Below are positions 1 through 6,969 of a stretch of DNA of 7,730 nt, piece by piece. The DNA lies in contig JAUHWE010000198.1 in the NCBI GenBank assembly GCA_030424825.1, positions 1 to 7,730 on the forward strand. The letters are read 5' to 3'. The position numbers and the translations under genes were made by a program. The notes under the pieces were generated by a model, which worked only from the letters and a program-made list of their open reading frames with translations, did not search any database and was not told the DNA's origin. This stretch comes from Verrucomicrobiia bacterium (GTDB lineage: Bacteria; Verrucomicrobiota; Verrucomicrobiia; Opitutales; Opitutaceae). The number at the start of each line of letters is the position of its first letter. Positions within the stretch are counted from its first letter, which is position 1.

Positions 1-344
1 TAAAAAATGTTTCCGACACCATCTTGGTGAGTGGCGACGAAGCCCGACTTCAAATCCTCAAATCGGTGGATAAATCACTTGCTCGACCAGGCGAGGTGCT
101 CACTTACACCCTCATCCTTCAAAATCTGGGTTCAGGACCCATAACCGAAATTCGAGTGGAAGACCAAACACCGACTTTCAGCGTATTTCTCGATTCCAGC
201 GAAGTGAGCATTCCCACAGGTCTTATCATCAGCGAAATCACCACTCCAGCCACGGGTCAATCCGGTCCCATCTCTTGGAGCTTCACGGGTGAACTTCTCT
301 CAACCGGGACCGCTGAACTACAGTTCCGTGTCACCATAGAGTAG
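1..344 (+). CDS. DUF11-type repeat protein, C-terminal end (partial)
   Basis: This is the 3' end of a gene that starts before the window. The frame is open from base 3 through to the TAG at 342-344, so the TTG at 24 is not a real start. The visible 113 or so residues have the pattern of a DUF11/'conserved repeat' beta-sandwich: 'LQILKSVDKSLARPGEVLTY' followed by 'TLILQNLGSGPITEIRVED', then a stretch of alternating hydrophobic residues ending 'TAELQFRVTIE'. DUF11 domains usually occur in tandem in large exported or surface-anchored proteins, where they act as stalk-like modules. No sorting signal, membrane segment or C-terminal secretion domain follows this last repeat; the protein ends directly after the domain. 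Its ligand or exact role cannot be told from this piece. It converges on lepA with 62 bp between the stops and no clear terminator hairpin. I am fairly sure of the domain family and unsure of the function. Confidence 0.8.
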   Translation, partial: KNVSDTILVSGDEARLQILKSVDKSLARPGEVLTYTLILQNLGSGPITEIRVEDQTPTFSVFLDSSEVSIPTGLIISEITTPATGQSGPISWSFTGELLSTGTAELQFRVTIE

Positions 345-406
345 TCTTTGAATTCTCCCAATGAGTTTGAAAAAAAGCCGCTATCGAATCCAAGCGTTGC
401 TCAGGA

Positions 407-2203
407 CTAATCGTTCTTCAATACCTTGATAAACGCGTCAGGCGGGATGGAGACGTTTCCGATATTCTTCATCTTCCGCTTTCCCTCCTTTTGCTTGTCG
501 AGGAGTTTTCGCTTACGGCTGATATCCCCGCCATAGCATTTCGCAGTAACGTCCTTCCGCATAGCCCTCACATTGGCCCGGGCGATAATGTTGCCCCCCA
601 CGGCTGCCTGAACGGCTATCTTGAAAAGATGCATCGGTATAATGTCCGCCAGCTTCTCGCAAAGCACCTTACCTTTCTCACGCGCCTTGTCCTGGTGCAC
701 GATCGAAGAAAACGCATCCACCGGATCGCCGTTTACCATAATGTCCATCTTCACCAGTTTAGACTCACGATACTCGTCGAGCTCATAGTCCATGGATCCG
801 TATCCACGCGTGATGCTCTTTAAGCGATCGTTGAAATCGACCAGAATCTCGTTAAGCGGGAGGTTGCACACGATCATCAAACGAGTTTCGTCGAGAGTCT
901 CTGTGTGATCGCAAACACCCCGCTTGTCCATCACGAGATTCAAAATGTCTCCTATCGAGTCGTTCGGCACGTGGATGGTCGCTTTAATGGTGGGCTCCAT
1001 GATGCGCTCAATTGCTGAGGGGTCCGGCAGGTTGATCGGATTGTCTACCTCGATTATATCCCCAGTCACCTTTTCCACCTTGTAAATAACACTTGGATAC
1101 GTGGAGATTATATCGACATCGTACTCACGCCGAATTCGCTCCTGAATAATCTCCATGTGCAGCAAACCGAGAAACCCGCAGCGGAAACCGAACCCTAGAG
1201 CCATCGAGCTTTCGGCCTGAAAACTGAAAGCGGCATCGTTCAGCTGCAGTTTTCCCATCCCCGCTTTTAGTTTCTCAAAATCCGATGTATCCACAGGATA
1301 AATCCCGGAAAAAACAAGCGGCCGTACTTCCTGGTACCCCGGCAGCATCTCCTCCGCCTGATTGTGATAGTGGGTAATGGTGTCGCCGATCTTGATTTCC
1401 GCAACGTTCTTAATATTGCAAACCAGATAGCCTACATCACCCGCGTTGAGAGCTTCCGATTTTTGCATCGAAGGGGTGAATACACCTACCTCTTTTACTT
1501 CCGCCCGTGTATTGTCACTCATCATGACAATCTGGTCGCCTCGCTTAATTTCTCCCGAAAATGCTCGAATGTAGACAATCGCCCCTCGATAGGCATCGTA
1601 AACCGAGTCGAAAATACCCACCCGCGTTTGAGGGCAATCGGTCCATCTCGGTGGCGGAATACGTAGAGCGATCGCTTCCAGGATATCCTCGATACCAATC
1701 CCGTTTTTCGCACTGGCGAGAATGGCTTCTTCCGCCGGGATCGCCAAAAGATCCTCCAGCTGTTTCAAGCACAAATCCAGATTCGCACTGGGAAGGTCGA
1801 TTTTGTTGATCACCGGGATAATCACCAGATTCTGTTCTACCGCCAGATTCGCATTGGCCACAGTCTGCGCCTCGACTCCCTGAGCCGCATCGATCAAAAG
1901 CAGAGCCCCCTCACAAGCCGCCAGGCTCCGGGACACTTCGTAGGAAAAGTCGACATGGCCGGGTGTGTCCATGAGGTTCAACTGGTACAGCTCCCCGTTC
2001 TTGGCCTTGTAGTGCATGGTCACCGGGTGGCTCTTGATCGTGATCCCCCGCTCTCGCTCAAGATCCATTGAGTCGAGATGCTGCTCAGTCAATACGCGCT
2101 GTGTAACGGTCGCAGTATGCTCCAGCAACCGGTCCGACAAAGTTGTCTTCCCATGGTCGACATGGGCAATGATGCTGAAATTTCGCTTGTGGTCCGTTTG
2201 CAT
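407..2203 (-). CDS. lepA: Elongation factor 4 (LepA), ribosomal back-translocase GTPase
   Basis: This is a complete 598-residue LepA/EF4, essentially the usual length (about 600). EF4 is a ribosome-associated GTPase related to EF-G that acts on stalled or mistranslocated elongating ribosomes and has also been linked to subunit assembly. All G motifs are visible: G1 AHVDHGKT at 13-20, G2 RGITIK at 52-57, G3 DTPGH at 79-83 with the catalytic His83, G4 NKID at 133-136 and G5 SAK at 164-166. Domain 2, the EF-G-like domains 3 and 5 ('FGFRCGFLGLLHMEIIQERI') and the LepA-specific C-terminal domain ending 'KRKMKNIGNVSIPPDAFIKV' follow in order. The ATG at 2203 is the only plausible start: upstream in the same frame there is no start codon before a TGA. 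It has no close Shine-Dalgarno sequence; a GAGGAG lies about 21 bases upstream, too far to be typical. No lepB lies next to it, unlike the lepA-lepB pair of enterobacteria. Identification is secure. Confidence 0.98.
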   Translation of the reverse strand: MQTDHKRNFSIIAHVDHGKTTLSDRLLEHTATVTQRVLTEQHLDSMDLERERGITIKSHPVTMHYKAKNGELYQLNLMDTPGHVDFSYEVSRSLAACEGALLLIDAAQGVEAQTVANANLAVEQNLVIIPVINKIDLPSANLDLCLKQLEDLLAIPAEEAILASAKNGIGIEDILEAIALRIPPPRWTDCPQTRVGIFDSVYDAYRGAIVYIRAFSGEIKRGDQIVMMSDNTRAEVKEVGVFTPSMQKSEALNAGDVGYLVCNIKNVAEIKIGDTITHYHNQAEEMLPGYQEVRPLVFSGIYPVDTSDFEKLKAGMGKLQLNDAAFSFQAESSMALGFGFRCGFLGLLHMEIIQERIRREYDVDIISTYPSVIYKVEKVTGDIIEVDNPINLPDPSAIERIMEPTIKATIHVPNDSIGDILNLVMDKRGVCDHTETLDETRLMIVCNLPLNEILVDFNDRLKSITRGYGSMDYELDEYRESKLVKMDIMVNGDPVDAFSSIVHQDKAREKGKVLCEKLADIIPMHLFKIAVQAAVGGNIIARANVRAMRKDVTAKCYGGDISRKRKLLDKQKEGKRKMKNIGNVSIPPDAFIKVLKND

Positions 2204-2335
2204 TGAGGCCGAAGAACTTGGTAACTCCTCACTCCCCTTTCAAGTCGCGAAGTGGGAATTTTGAATTAATACCTCGAATCTGGACAATTTCCCTACTCGG
2301 GTAGCAGCCACAACTCGTCCCAATGATTCTCAAAT

Positions 2336-2362
2336 GAGGACTTCCTCGAACGCAGTTTCGAG
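2336..2362. repeat. Two overlapping short inverted repeats upstream of lepA
   Basis: GAGGA-CT-TCCTC occupies 2336-2347 and CTCGAA-N6-TTCGAG occupies 2345-2362; they share three bases. Both are exact in the arms. The second has the size and symmetry of a dimeric-repressor operator or of a small RNA hairpin. It lies about 140-160 bp upstream of the lepA start on the opposite strand. No U-run follows on either strand, so it is unlikely to be an intrinsic terminator. A role is not shown by the sequence; short exact repeats of this size also occur by chance. Confidence 0.35.
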
Positions 2363-2590
2363 TATATTCAGTGACTCAAAGGCTTCCCTCCCGGCCTGAG
2401 TTTAACCCGCAGCCAACAACAATCCATAGCCAGAATACTGAAATTTCACCCAGGATGGGTCCTCGATTCACAATCACTACTGCTTGGAAATAAATCAGCT
2501 AGCCCTGATGAATATTGTGATAGTACCTTTTAGTAGAGTAGGTCGAGATCGAGCCCGATCCGCCTCACCAAGAGAGAATGAAACCCACAA

Positions 2591-2596
2591 AAGGAG
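2591..2596 (+). promoter_or_regulatory. Shine-Dalgarno sequence of the DUF4375-like pseudogene
   Basis: AAGGAG sits five bases before an ATG at 2602-2604, ideal spacing. That ATG opens a frame that stops after 12 codons at TGA 2638-2640. The ATG that opens the conserved-looking frame is at 2610, 13 bases from the motif, which is a poor distance. The strong motif shows that a gene was, or is, translated from here, and suggests the original start was 2602 with a frame-changing indel soon after. Confidence 0.5.
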
Positions 2597-2601
2597 CTTC
2601 A

Positions 2602-3188
2602 ATGTCAGCATGGCTAATTCTTCTGCCCCCTTTCCATTGATCGAAGAATTGATTAAGAATCAAATGCCGTGAGCATATCATTCAGAAAGTAGAACCTATA
2701 TTAAACGTCCTTTTCAACCAGCCCCGGAAATACCCAAGAATTTACCAGCCCTACGGAGACCAGTTCAATTTCTACGAGGGGCGAGAGAAATGGTTGGAGT
2801 CAATTCAATCGGCGCCTTGGGAGGCAGTCCTTCTCTATTCACTCCATTGGTTGCATCTGGAAGTCTACAAGGGTGGATTCTGGCAGTATTTCTACAATTC
2901 GACGGGAACCAGTTACCCAGAAGCTTCGGAGGGTTTCACCAATATTGGGATGAAGGATGTGGCTAACGTCGTAGATCGTGCCGCAGTCAAGCTCGGCACC
3001 CCTTTTCCTTTCGACATCGATCGACGACGCGAACTCGTTGGACCCCTCAGAACCGAATGAACTTCGAAGAACTGGAGACCGAATTCTATTCCTTGGCCGA
3101 TACCGATAAATATTTCAGAAAACTCCCTAAGTTTGTCCCTTTTGCCGAGCAGTTCGCCTACGCCTTCGACAAGGCACAAGGGAATTAG
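2602..3188 (+). pseudogene. DUF4375 (DMP19-like) family gene, frameshifted
   Basis: Three segments in two frames together read as one DUF4375-like protein. Segment A, from ATG 2610, gives a short N-terminus ending 'PLIEELIKNQMP' before TGA 2670-2672. Segment B, one base over, is open from 2653 to TGA 3058-3060. It holds the family core: 'KVEPILNVLFNQPRKYPRIY', 'FYEGREKWLESIQSAPWEAV', then 'LHWLHLEVYKGGFWQYFYNS' and 'FPFDIDRRRELVG'. It has no ATG start. Segment C, back in the first frame from ATG 3057 to TAG 3186-3188, supplies the typical C-terminus 'MNFEELETEFYSLADTDKYF' and 'RKLPKFVPFAEQF'. The 'GGF-QYFYNS-G' signature is what identifies the family. Its members are small, mostly uncharacterised proteins, with one (DMP19) described as a DNA-mimic protein; that function cannot be assumed here. 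At 3055-3060 one extra A would join B to C. With at least two frame changes this is best called a pseudogene, although sequencing indels could produce the same picture. Confidence 0.72.
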
Positions 3189-3219
3189 GCCGTTTGGAAA
3201 ATACGAATTTAGACATTTG

Positions 3220-3238
3220 GGACCCTTGTAACGGGTCC
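3220..3238. terminator. Possible hairpin between convergent genes, no U-run
   Basis: GGACCC-N7-GGGTCC forms a perfect 6-bp stem with the loop TTGTAAC in the 104-bp gap between the broken DUF4375-like gene and the end of fabD. The position suits a bidirectional transcription end, but neither strand has the run of T residues expected of an intrinsic terminator, so this is only a candidate. Confidence 0.3.
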
Positions 3239-3292
3239 ACTAAAATAAGCCAAGGTGCTGTCAAACCGTCTACGCAGAATCGAGCCTTAAAC

Positions 3293-4213
3293 TCAGCACT
3301 CGACTGAAATCGCCGCGATCTCTTTCCAAGTTTCGAAGCTAGCGCTGGCGAGATCTTTGTTCGTGCGTTTCAGTTGCCCTTTGAGGATACCATTAACTCC
3401 CAGCTCGTAGAACATATCCGCTCCATTGGCAGCGGCTGCCACCATACAGTCTTCCCAATAGACCGGTGAGACGAGGGCCGCTATGAGGGCCTTTCTAATA
3501 TCTTCTGGGTCGGAAATCCTTGTGCCTGTTGTGGTTGAAAAAACCGTATATTTTGGCTTCGAAAGCTCAATGTCAGCGAGGAATTCTTTGAAGGGCTCGC
3601 AGGCAGGACGCATCAATCGACTATGGTAGGCGCCAGCGACATTAAGCGTCATGATCCGACGGAAGCCTTGCGCTTTTCCAGCCTCGACCGCCGCCTCGAT
3701 TTTCGCGGTCTCGCCCGAAATGACAATTTGGCCGGGGCAATTTAAATTCGCCATCTCCACATCGTGCTCCTCGCAGAATGCCGCGACCGTTTCCCGATCC
3801 ACACCGATGACCGCAGCCATTGCGCCATCGCTGGTCTCGCAAGCTTCCTGCATTAGACGGCCGCGTTCCGCCACAATCTTGAGTCCCGTTTCAAAGTCGT
3901 AAACATCCGAAACTGCGAACGCGGTCACTTCGCCCAGACTGAGCCCCATCGCAGTAGTCGCTTCGCTAAGAAAGCCCTTTTCTTCCAGCAGCTTGTAAAC
4001 CACGTATCCGTGAGTGAACAAAGCCGGCTGGCAAATTCCGGTTTTGATGAGCATCTCCTCAGGACCTTCGAAGCTAAAATCCGACAATTTCCAACCGAGC
4101 AACTGATCCGCCCGGTCATAAATTTCGCGGGCGAGAGGGCTGTTCTCGCACAAGTCTTTGCCCATGCCCACTTTGTGGGCCCCCTGGCCGGAAAACATCA
4201 ACGCAGTATTCAT
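3293..4213 (-). CDS. fabD: Malonyl-CoA:ACP transacylase (FabD)
   Basis: This is a complete 306-residue FabD, the usual length. The enzyme moves malonyl from CoA to acyl carrier protein in the cytoplasm, supplying the elongation unit for type II fatty-acid synthesis. Visible landmarks are GQGA at 9-12, Gln62-Pro63, the nucleophile Ser92 in 'GLSLGE', Arg117 that binds the malonyl carboxylate ('AERGRLMQ'), 'NLNCPGQIVISG' at 156-167, and the catalytic His197 in 'GAYHSRLM'. Two departures from the E. coli pattern stand out: the GHSLG histidine is Leu91, and the conserved Gln before 'SPVxW' appears to be Ala. Malonyl-specific Arg117 is kept, so I expect an active enzyme. The start ATG at 4213 has no strong Shine-Dalgarno sequence. 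It lies 92 bp downstream of the regulator gene on the same strand. The usual fab partners (fabH, fabG, acpP) are not adjacent in this window. Confidence 0.95.
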   Translation of the reverse strand: MNTALMFSGQGAHKVGMGKDLCENSPLAREIYDRADQLLGWKLSDFSFEGPEEMLIKTGICQPALFTHGYVVYKLLEEKGFLSEATTAMGLSLGEVTAFAVSDVYDFETGLKIVAERGRLMQEACETSDGAMAAVIGVDRETVAAFCEEHDVEMANLNCPGQIVISGETAKIEAAVEAGKAQGFRRIMTLNVAGAYHSRLMRPACEPFKEFLADIELSKPKYTVFSTTTGTRISDPEDIRKALIAALVSPVYWEDCMVAAAANGADMFYELGVNGILKGQLKRTNKDLASASFETWKEIAAISVEC

Positions 4214-4305
4214 ACCCTACTTCGCATCCCATTTCGGCGATTTCTGCAAGCCTTTACAATTATTTAGCGTCAATACGCCCCAGCGAAATCATCGCGTTAG
4301 CCACT

Positions 4306-5865
4306 TCAATCACCTTCGGTGGCATACTCGTCCAAACGCTTTTTAAGGGTGTTTCGAGTAATGCCTAGGATATCCGCCGCTCGGGCCTGATTCCCTCCGG
4401 TATCTGAAACCGCCCGCTGAATCATCTCCTTCTCGATATAAGACAGAATTCGCTTCCCCTCACGCTCTTTCACCTTCTCGTAGATCGTGTCGAAACTCGA
4501 TTGGAGCGTATCGCCCATGATCAAACCGGCGTCAGGGAGGTCCATGGGCGGTCTGGTCTCGCCCGGCATGGCAGGGGGTGTGGCACTTGCGGTTAGAGGC
4601 TTTGATTCTGGAGCGGCAACCGCCGAAGGCACTGCGGGATCAGTGACTGCGACCGAACCCTCGCCAGACTTCAATAACGTGTCCGGGAGATCCTTCATCA
4701 GGATGATGTCTCCCTGAGCGACAACCGCGCTATGATAAACAACATTGCCTAATTCGCGGACATTACCCGGCCAAGGATAGTGGACCAGAGTAGCCATAGC
4801 TTCATCGGACAGGCGGGTCGCCTTAGCCTTTCGCTCTTTAACAAGCTTCTGCAGCATGTAGTCGACAATATCGGGAATGTCTTCCACCCGTTCTCTCAAA
4901 GAGGGTACCCTAATTCTAAATACGTTCAAGCGGTAATAAAGATCTTCCCGAAACTCCTTTTCCTGAACCATTTTCTCCAAGTCCTTGTTCGTGGCAGCGA
5001 TCACACGCACGTTGACTTTGATGGTTTCGGACCCGCCGACCCGCTGAATTTCGCCATCCTGAAGGACACGCAGAATCTTCGTTTGCGTCGCCAAAGCCAT
5101 GTCCCCGATTTCATCCAGGAAAATGGTCCCGCGATCACAATGTTCGAACTTCCCAATCCGTTGGGCGGTCGCTCCGGTAAAACTGCCTTTCTCGTGTCCG
5201 AACAGCTCGCTCTCGATCAAATTCTCTGGAATCGCCGCGCAATTGACTGCGGTGAAGGGTCCCCCCGAGCGCAGGCTGTGCTGATTGATGCAATTCGCGA
5301 TGAGCTCCTTACCCGTACCGCTCTCACCCGTAACCAAAACGGTGGCGTCGCTCGCTGCAACTTGGCCGATGATTTTGAATACTTCCTGCATCGCCGCGGA
5401 ATTCCCCACGATGCCTTCCTTATAGTCTTCGCTGTTGACCTTCTTGCTGGATTTCGAAACCGATTTCAGGTCCCGCGTGGCATTGATCGCCGCCGCAGCC
5501 AAACTGAGAACTTTCTCCGGATCAAACGGCTTCATCACATAATCATAGGCTCCGAATTTCATCGCCTCGATTGCCGTTTGCGCGGTTCCGAAAGCCGTCA
5601 TGAGGATGATTTGCAGATTCGAGTTGATCGACCGCATGTGCTGCAGCGTCTCCAAACCGGTGATGCCACCCATCCGGATATCCATGAAAATCAGATCGGG
5701 CGCGGGGCCACTCTTGACCTTCTCGATTCCTGCTTCTCCGCTCGAAGCGGTGTCGATCTGATAGCCTCTGCTTCCCAATACCCGCCCTAAAGAGTAGCGA
5801 ATTTCATCGTCGTCATCAACGATCAGCACGGTGAATTGACTGTTCTGCTGCTGTAAATCACTCAT
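4306..5865 (-). CDS. NtrC-type sigma-54-dependent response regulator
   Basis: This 519-residue protein has the three-domain NtrC layout. The receiver domain (about 12-128) has the acidic cluster Asp17-19, phosphoacceptor Asp62 ('FMDIRM'), Thr90 and Lys112 ('MKPFD'). The AAA+ domain (about 151-395) has Walker A GESGTGKE at 180-187, the sigma-54-contacting loop GSFTGA at 227-232 (Ser in place of the common Ala; the key Phe and Thr kept), Walker B 'FLDEIG' with Asp251-Glu252, the arginine-finger region '[12 protein letters not shown]' at 305-316 and 'WPGNVREL' at 365-372. A Pro/Ala-rich linker (about 400-450) leads to a Fis-type helix-turn-helix in the last 45 residues ('[20 protein letters not shown]'). 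Phosphorylation should drive it to form oligomers and remodel sigma-54 RNA polymerase at target promoters. AGGA at 5877-5874 lies 8 bases before the ATG, supporting the start. No sensor kinase is adjacent, so its signal and targets are unknown; ntrC proper cannot be distinguished from other members. Confidence 0.95.
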   Translation of the reverse strand: MSDLQQQNSQFTVLIVDDDDEIRYSLGRVLGSRGYQIDTASSGEAGIEKVKSGPAPDLIFMDIRMGGITGLETLQHMRSINSNLQIILMTAFGTAQTAIEAMKFGAYDYVMKPFDPEKVLSLAAAAINATRDLKSVSKSSKKVNSEDYKEGIVGNSAAMQEVFKIIGQVAASDATVLVTGESGTGKELIANCINQHSLRSGGPFTAVNCAAIPENLIESELFGHEKGSFTGATAQRIGKFEHCDRGTIFLDEIGDMALATQTKILRVLQDGEIQRVGGSETIKVNVRVIAATNKDLEKMVQEKEFREDLYYRLNVFRIRVPSLRERVEDIPDIVDYMLQKLVKERKAKATRLSDEAMATLVHYPWPGNVRELGNVVYHSAVVAQGDIILMKDLPDTLLKSGEGSVAVTDPAVPSAVAAPESKPLTASATPPAMPGETRPPMDLPDAGLIMGDTLQSSFDTIYEKVKEREGKRILSYIEKEMIQRAVSDTGGNQARAADILGITRNTLKKRLDEYATEGD

Positions 5866-5939
5866 ATTTGAAATCCTATTTTCTAGCGAACGTTCTGCGG
5901 AACCCTTTAATTACGCTACCTACCCCATGGAACTAACTT

Positions 5940-5953
5940 AGCGGGAGACCGCT
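5940..5953. other. Small GNRA-type hairpin in the divergent intergenic region
   Basis: AGCGG-GAGA-CCGCT gives a 5-bp stem capped by a GNRA tetraloop on the plus strand. It lies in the 180-bp region between the divergent regulator and the exported-protein gene, in the probable leader of the latter. GAACGTTC, an exact 8-bp palindrome, also lies in this region at 5887-5894. I could not find a well-matched promoter on either strand, and no role is shown. Confidence 0.25.
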
Positions 5954-6045
5954 CAAAGGACAAAACGCATTCTCAGTAGATCATTGCCTTGAGGAAGCAA
6001 CCGGAAACCGTCTTTCTCCTCTCAAATGCTACCCATTTTTCCAAA

Positions 6046-6915
6046 ATGCTGACCCACAACTCTGCTCGAAAGCTCATGGGGATCGCCATTCTCTCAGGAT
6101 TCACCAGCGCCACATTCCCTTTTACTTCAGCCGGTGGCACGCTGGAGCCCTACACCCAGATTGCAGAAATCAGCATCCGGGAATGCAGCGGAATAACAAA
6201 GAGTCGTCAGTCCAGCGATCTCTACTGGGTTCATAACGACTCGTCGGGCGGATCCCAACTTTTCGCAGTGCGCAGGAACGGGTCGCTCGCCGGAACCCAT
6301 CCCACTCGTTTTCCGAATGTAGACTGGGAGGACATCACCACCGACAATTCGGGAAATCTCTACATTGGCGACTTTGGGAATTTCAGAAACACGCGCCGCG
6401 ACCTCGCCATCCACGTTCTAAGGGAACCCCTCACTCTGGAAAGCAGTCCGCAAATAGAGGGCGAATCCTATCACTTCGAATACCCCGACCAAACGGAGTT
6501 TCCACCCAAACGAAGAATCTTTGACTGCGAAGCCCTTTTCTGGGCTCAGGGCGACTTGTTTCTCCTGACTAAGAGTTTGGGCGACACAATTACGAGGCTC
6601 TACCGCTTTGATCCGCTCCAACGGAACGAAGTCAACCGGCCCAAACTCATCGGTGAATTCGACATCGGTCCTCGAGTCACTGGGGCGGACGCCACTCCCG
6701 ATGGCAAACGACTCGCGGTTCTCACAACCTCTAGCGTCTGGGTGTTCGAGCGTCCGGAAGCATCCCACAATTACCTTCAAGGACACGCTAGGATGATGCG
6801 TATTCGCGCGGGGCAGTGCGAAGCGATTTGCTGGGACGACGAAGACACTTTGATCATCGCCAATGAAGACCGGGCAATGTTTGAAGTAAAAGCGAGCGAA
6901 CTCCTCGAGTACTGA
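6046..6915 (+). CDS. Exported beta-propeller-like protein
   Basis: From the ATG at 6046 this is a 289-residue protein with a signal peptide: Arg8-Lys9, a hydrophobic run at 10-28, and a likely cleavage site after 'FTSA' at 29. A longer reading from TTG 5989 would put 19 polar residues ahead of the signal, so I prefer 6046; ATG 6076 is also possible. Neither has a good ribosome binding site. The mature part shows a repeated motif: 'ECSGITKS..LYWVHND' near 46, 'DWEDITTD..LYIGDFGN' near 93, 'DCEALFWA..LFLLTK' near 160, 'VTGADATPDGKRLAVLT' near 211 and 'QCEAICWD..LIIANED' near 257. This spacing and pattern fit a beta-propeller of the kind found in many exported proteins of unknown function, loosely like SdiA-regulated or phytase-like propellers. 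It is divergent from the response-regulator gene. The function is unknown; an enzymatic role is not supported by any catalytic motif I can name. Confidence 0.8.
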   Translation: MLTHNSARKLMGIAILSGFTSATFPFTSAGGTLEPYTQIAEISIRECSGITKSRQSSDLYWVHNDSSGGSQLFAVRRNGSLAGTHPTRFPNVDWEDITTDNSGNLYIGDFGNFRNTRRDLAIHVLREPLTLESSPQIEGESYHFEYPDQTEFPPKRRIFDCEALFWAQGDLFLLTKSLGDTITRLYRFDPLQRNEVNRPKLIGEFDIGPRVTGADATPDGKRLAVLTTSSVWVFERPEASHNYLQGHARMMRIRAGQCEAICWDDEDTLIIANEDRAMFEVKASELLEY

Positions 6916-6969
6916 GTGCTCCGCTGCTTTAATGCCCGTTCAGCCAGCTAGAGCAGAACAGGCTGCAAT

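Larger units (their letters stand above)
2204..2601. other. Gene-free stretch upstream of lepA
   Basis: About 400 bases lie between the divergent starts of lepA and the broken DUF4375-like gene. No reading frame here resembles a protein I recognise. A frame-3 ORF from TTG 2484 runs into the following gene but has no ribosome binding site of its own and low-complexity content before 2602. I find no tRNA-like fold and no well-matched -35/-10 pair on either strand. The lepA promoter must lie here, but I cannot place it. The only local structures are the inverted repeats at 2336-2362 and a small hairpin, ACCCA-GGA-TGGGT, at 2448-2460. Confidence 0.6.

Noticed and set aside
2484..2601. A possible gene starting at TTG 2484 and running through the region to 2672.
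   Set aside because: There is no ribosome binding site at 2484, the residues before 2602 look non-coding, and a strong Shine-Dalgarno sequence lies inside it at 2591-2596, pointing to a start near 2602-2610 instead.
2913..3179. An 88-codon minus-strand frame opposite the DUF4375-like gene.
   Set aside because: The plus strand carries the recognisable GGF-QYFYNS family signature; the minus-strand product has no recognisable features.
4245..4273. TTGACG on the minus strand as a -35 box for fabD.
   Set aside because: At 16-18 bases downstream the sequence (CTTGCA and neighbours) is far from a -10 box, so a promoter cannot be supported.
4581..4600. TGGCACTTGC, resembling the -24 element of a sigma-54 promoter.
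   Set aside because: It lies inside the regulator's linker coding sequence, the -12 TTGC is not at the right distance, and no gene starts downstream on that strand.
4780..5790. A 336-codon open frame antisense to the response regulator.
   Set aside because: It lies entirely within a secure NtrC-type gene, its product resembles no family, and its openness follows from the codon use of the sense strand.
5887..5894. GAACGTTC as a LexA/SOS box.
   Set aside because: The Gram-positive-type box needs four bases between CGAAC and GTTCG; here the half-sites abut, and no SOS gene is adjacent.
5940..5970. A resemblance to part of a glycine riboswitch (GGGAGACC... then CTCAAAGGAC).
   Set aside because: Only fragments match. 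The full aptamer stems and conserved core are absent, and the downstream gene has no link to glycine metabolism.
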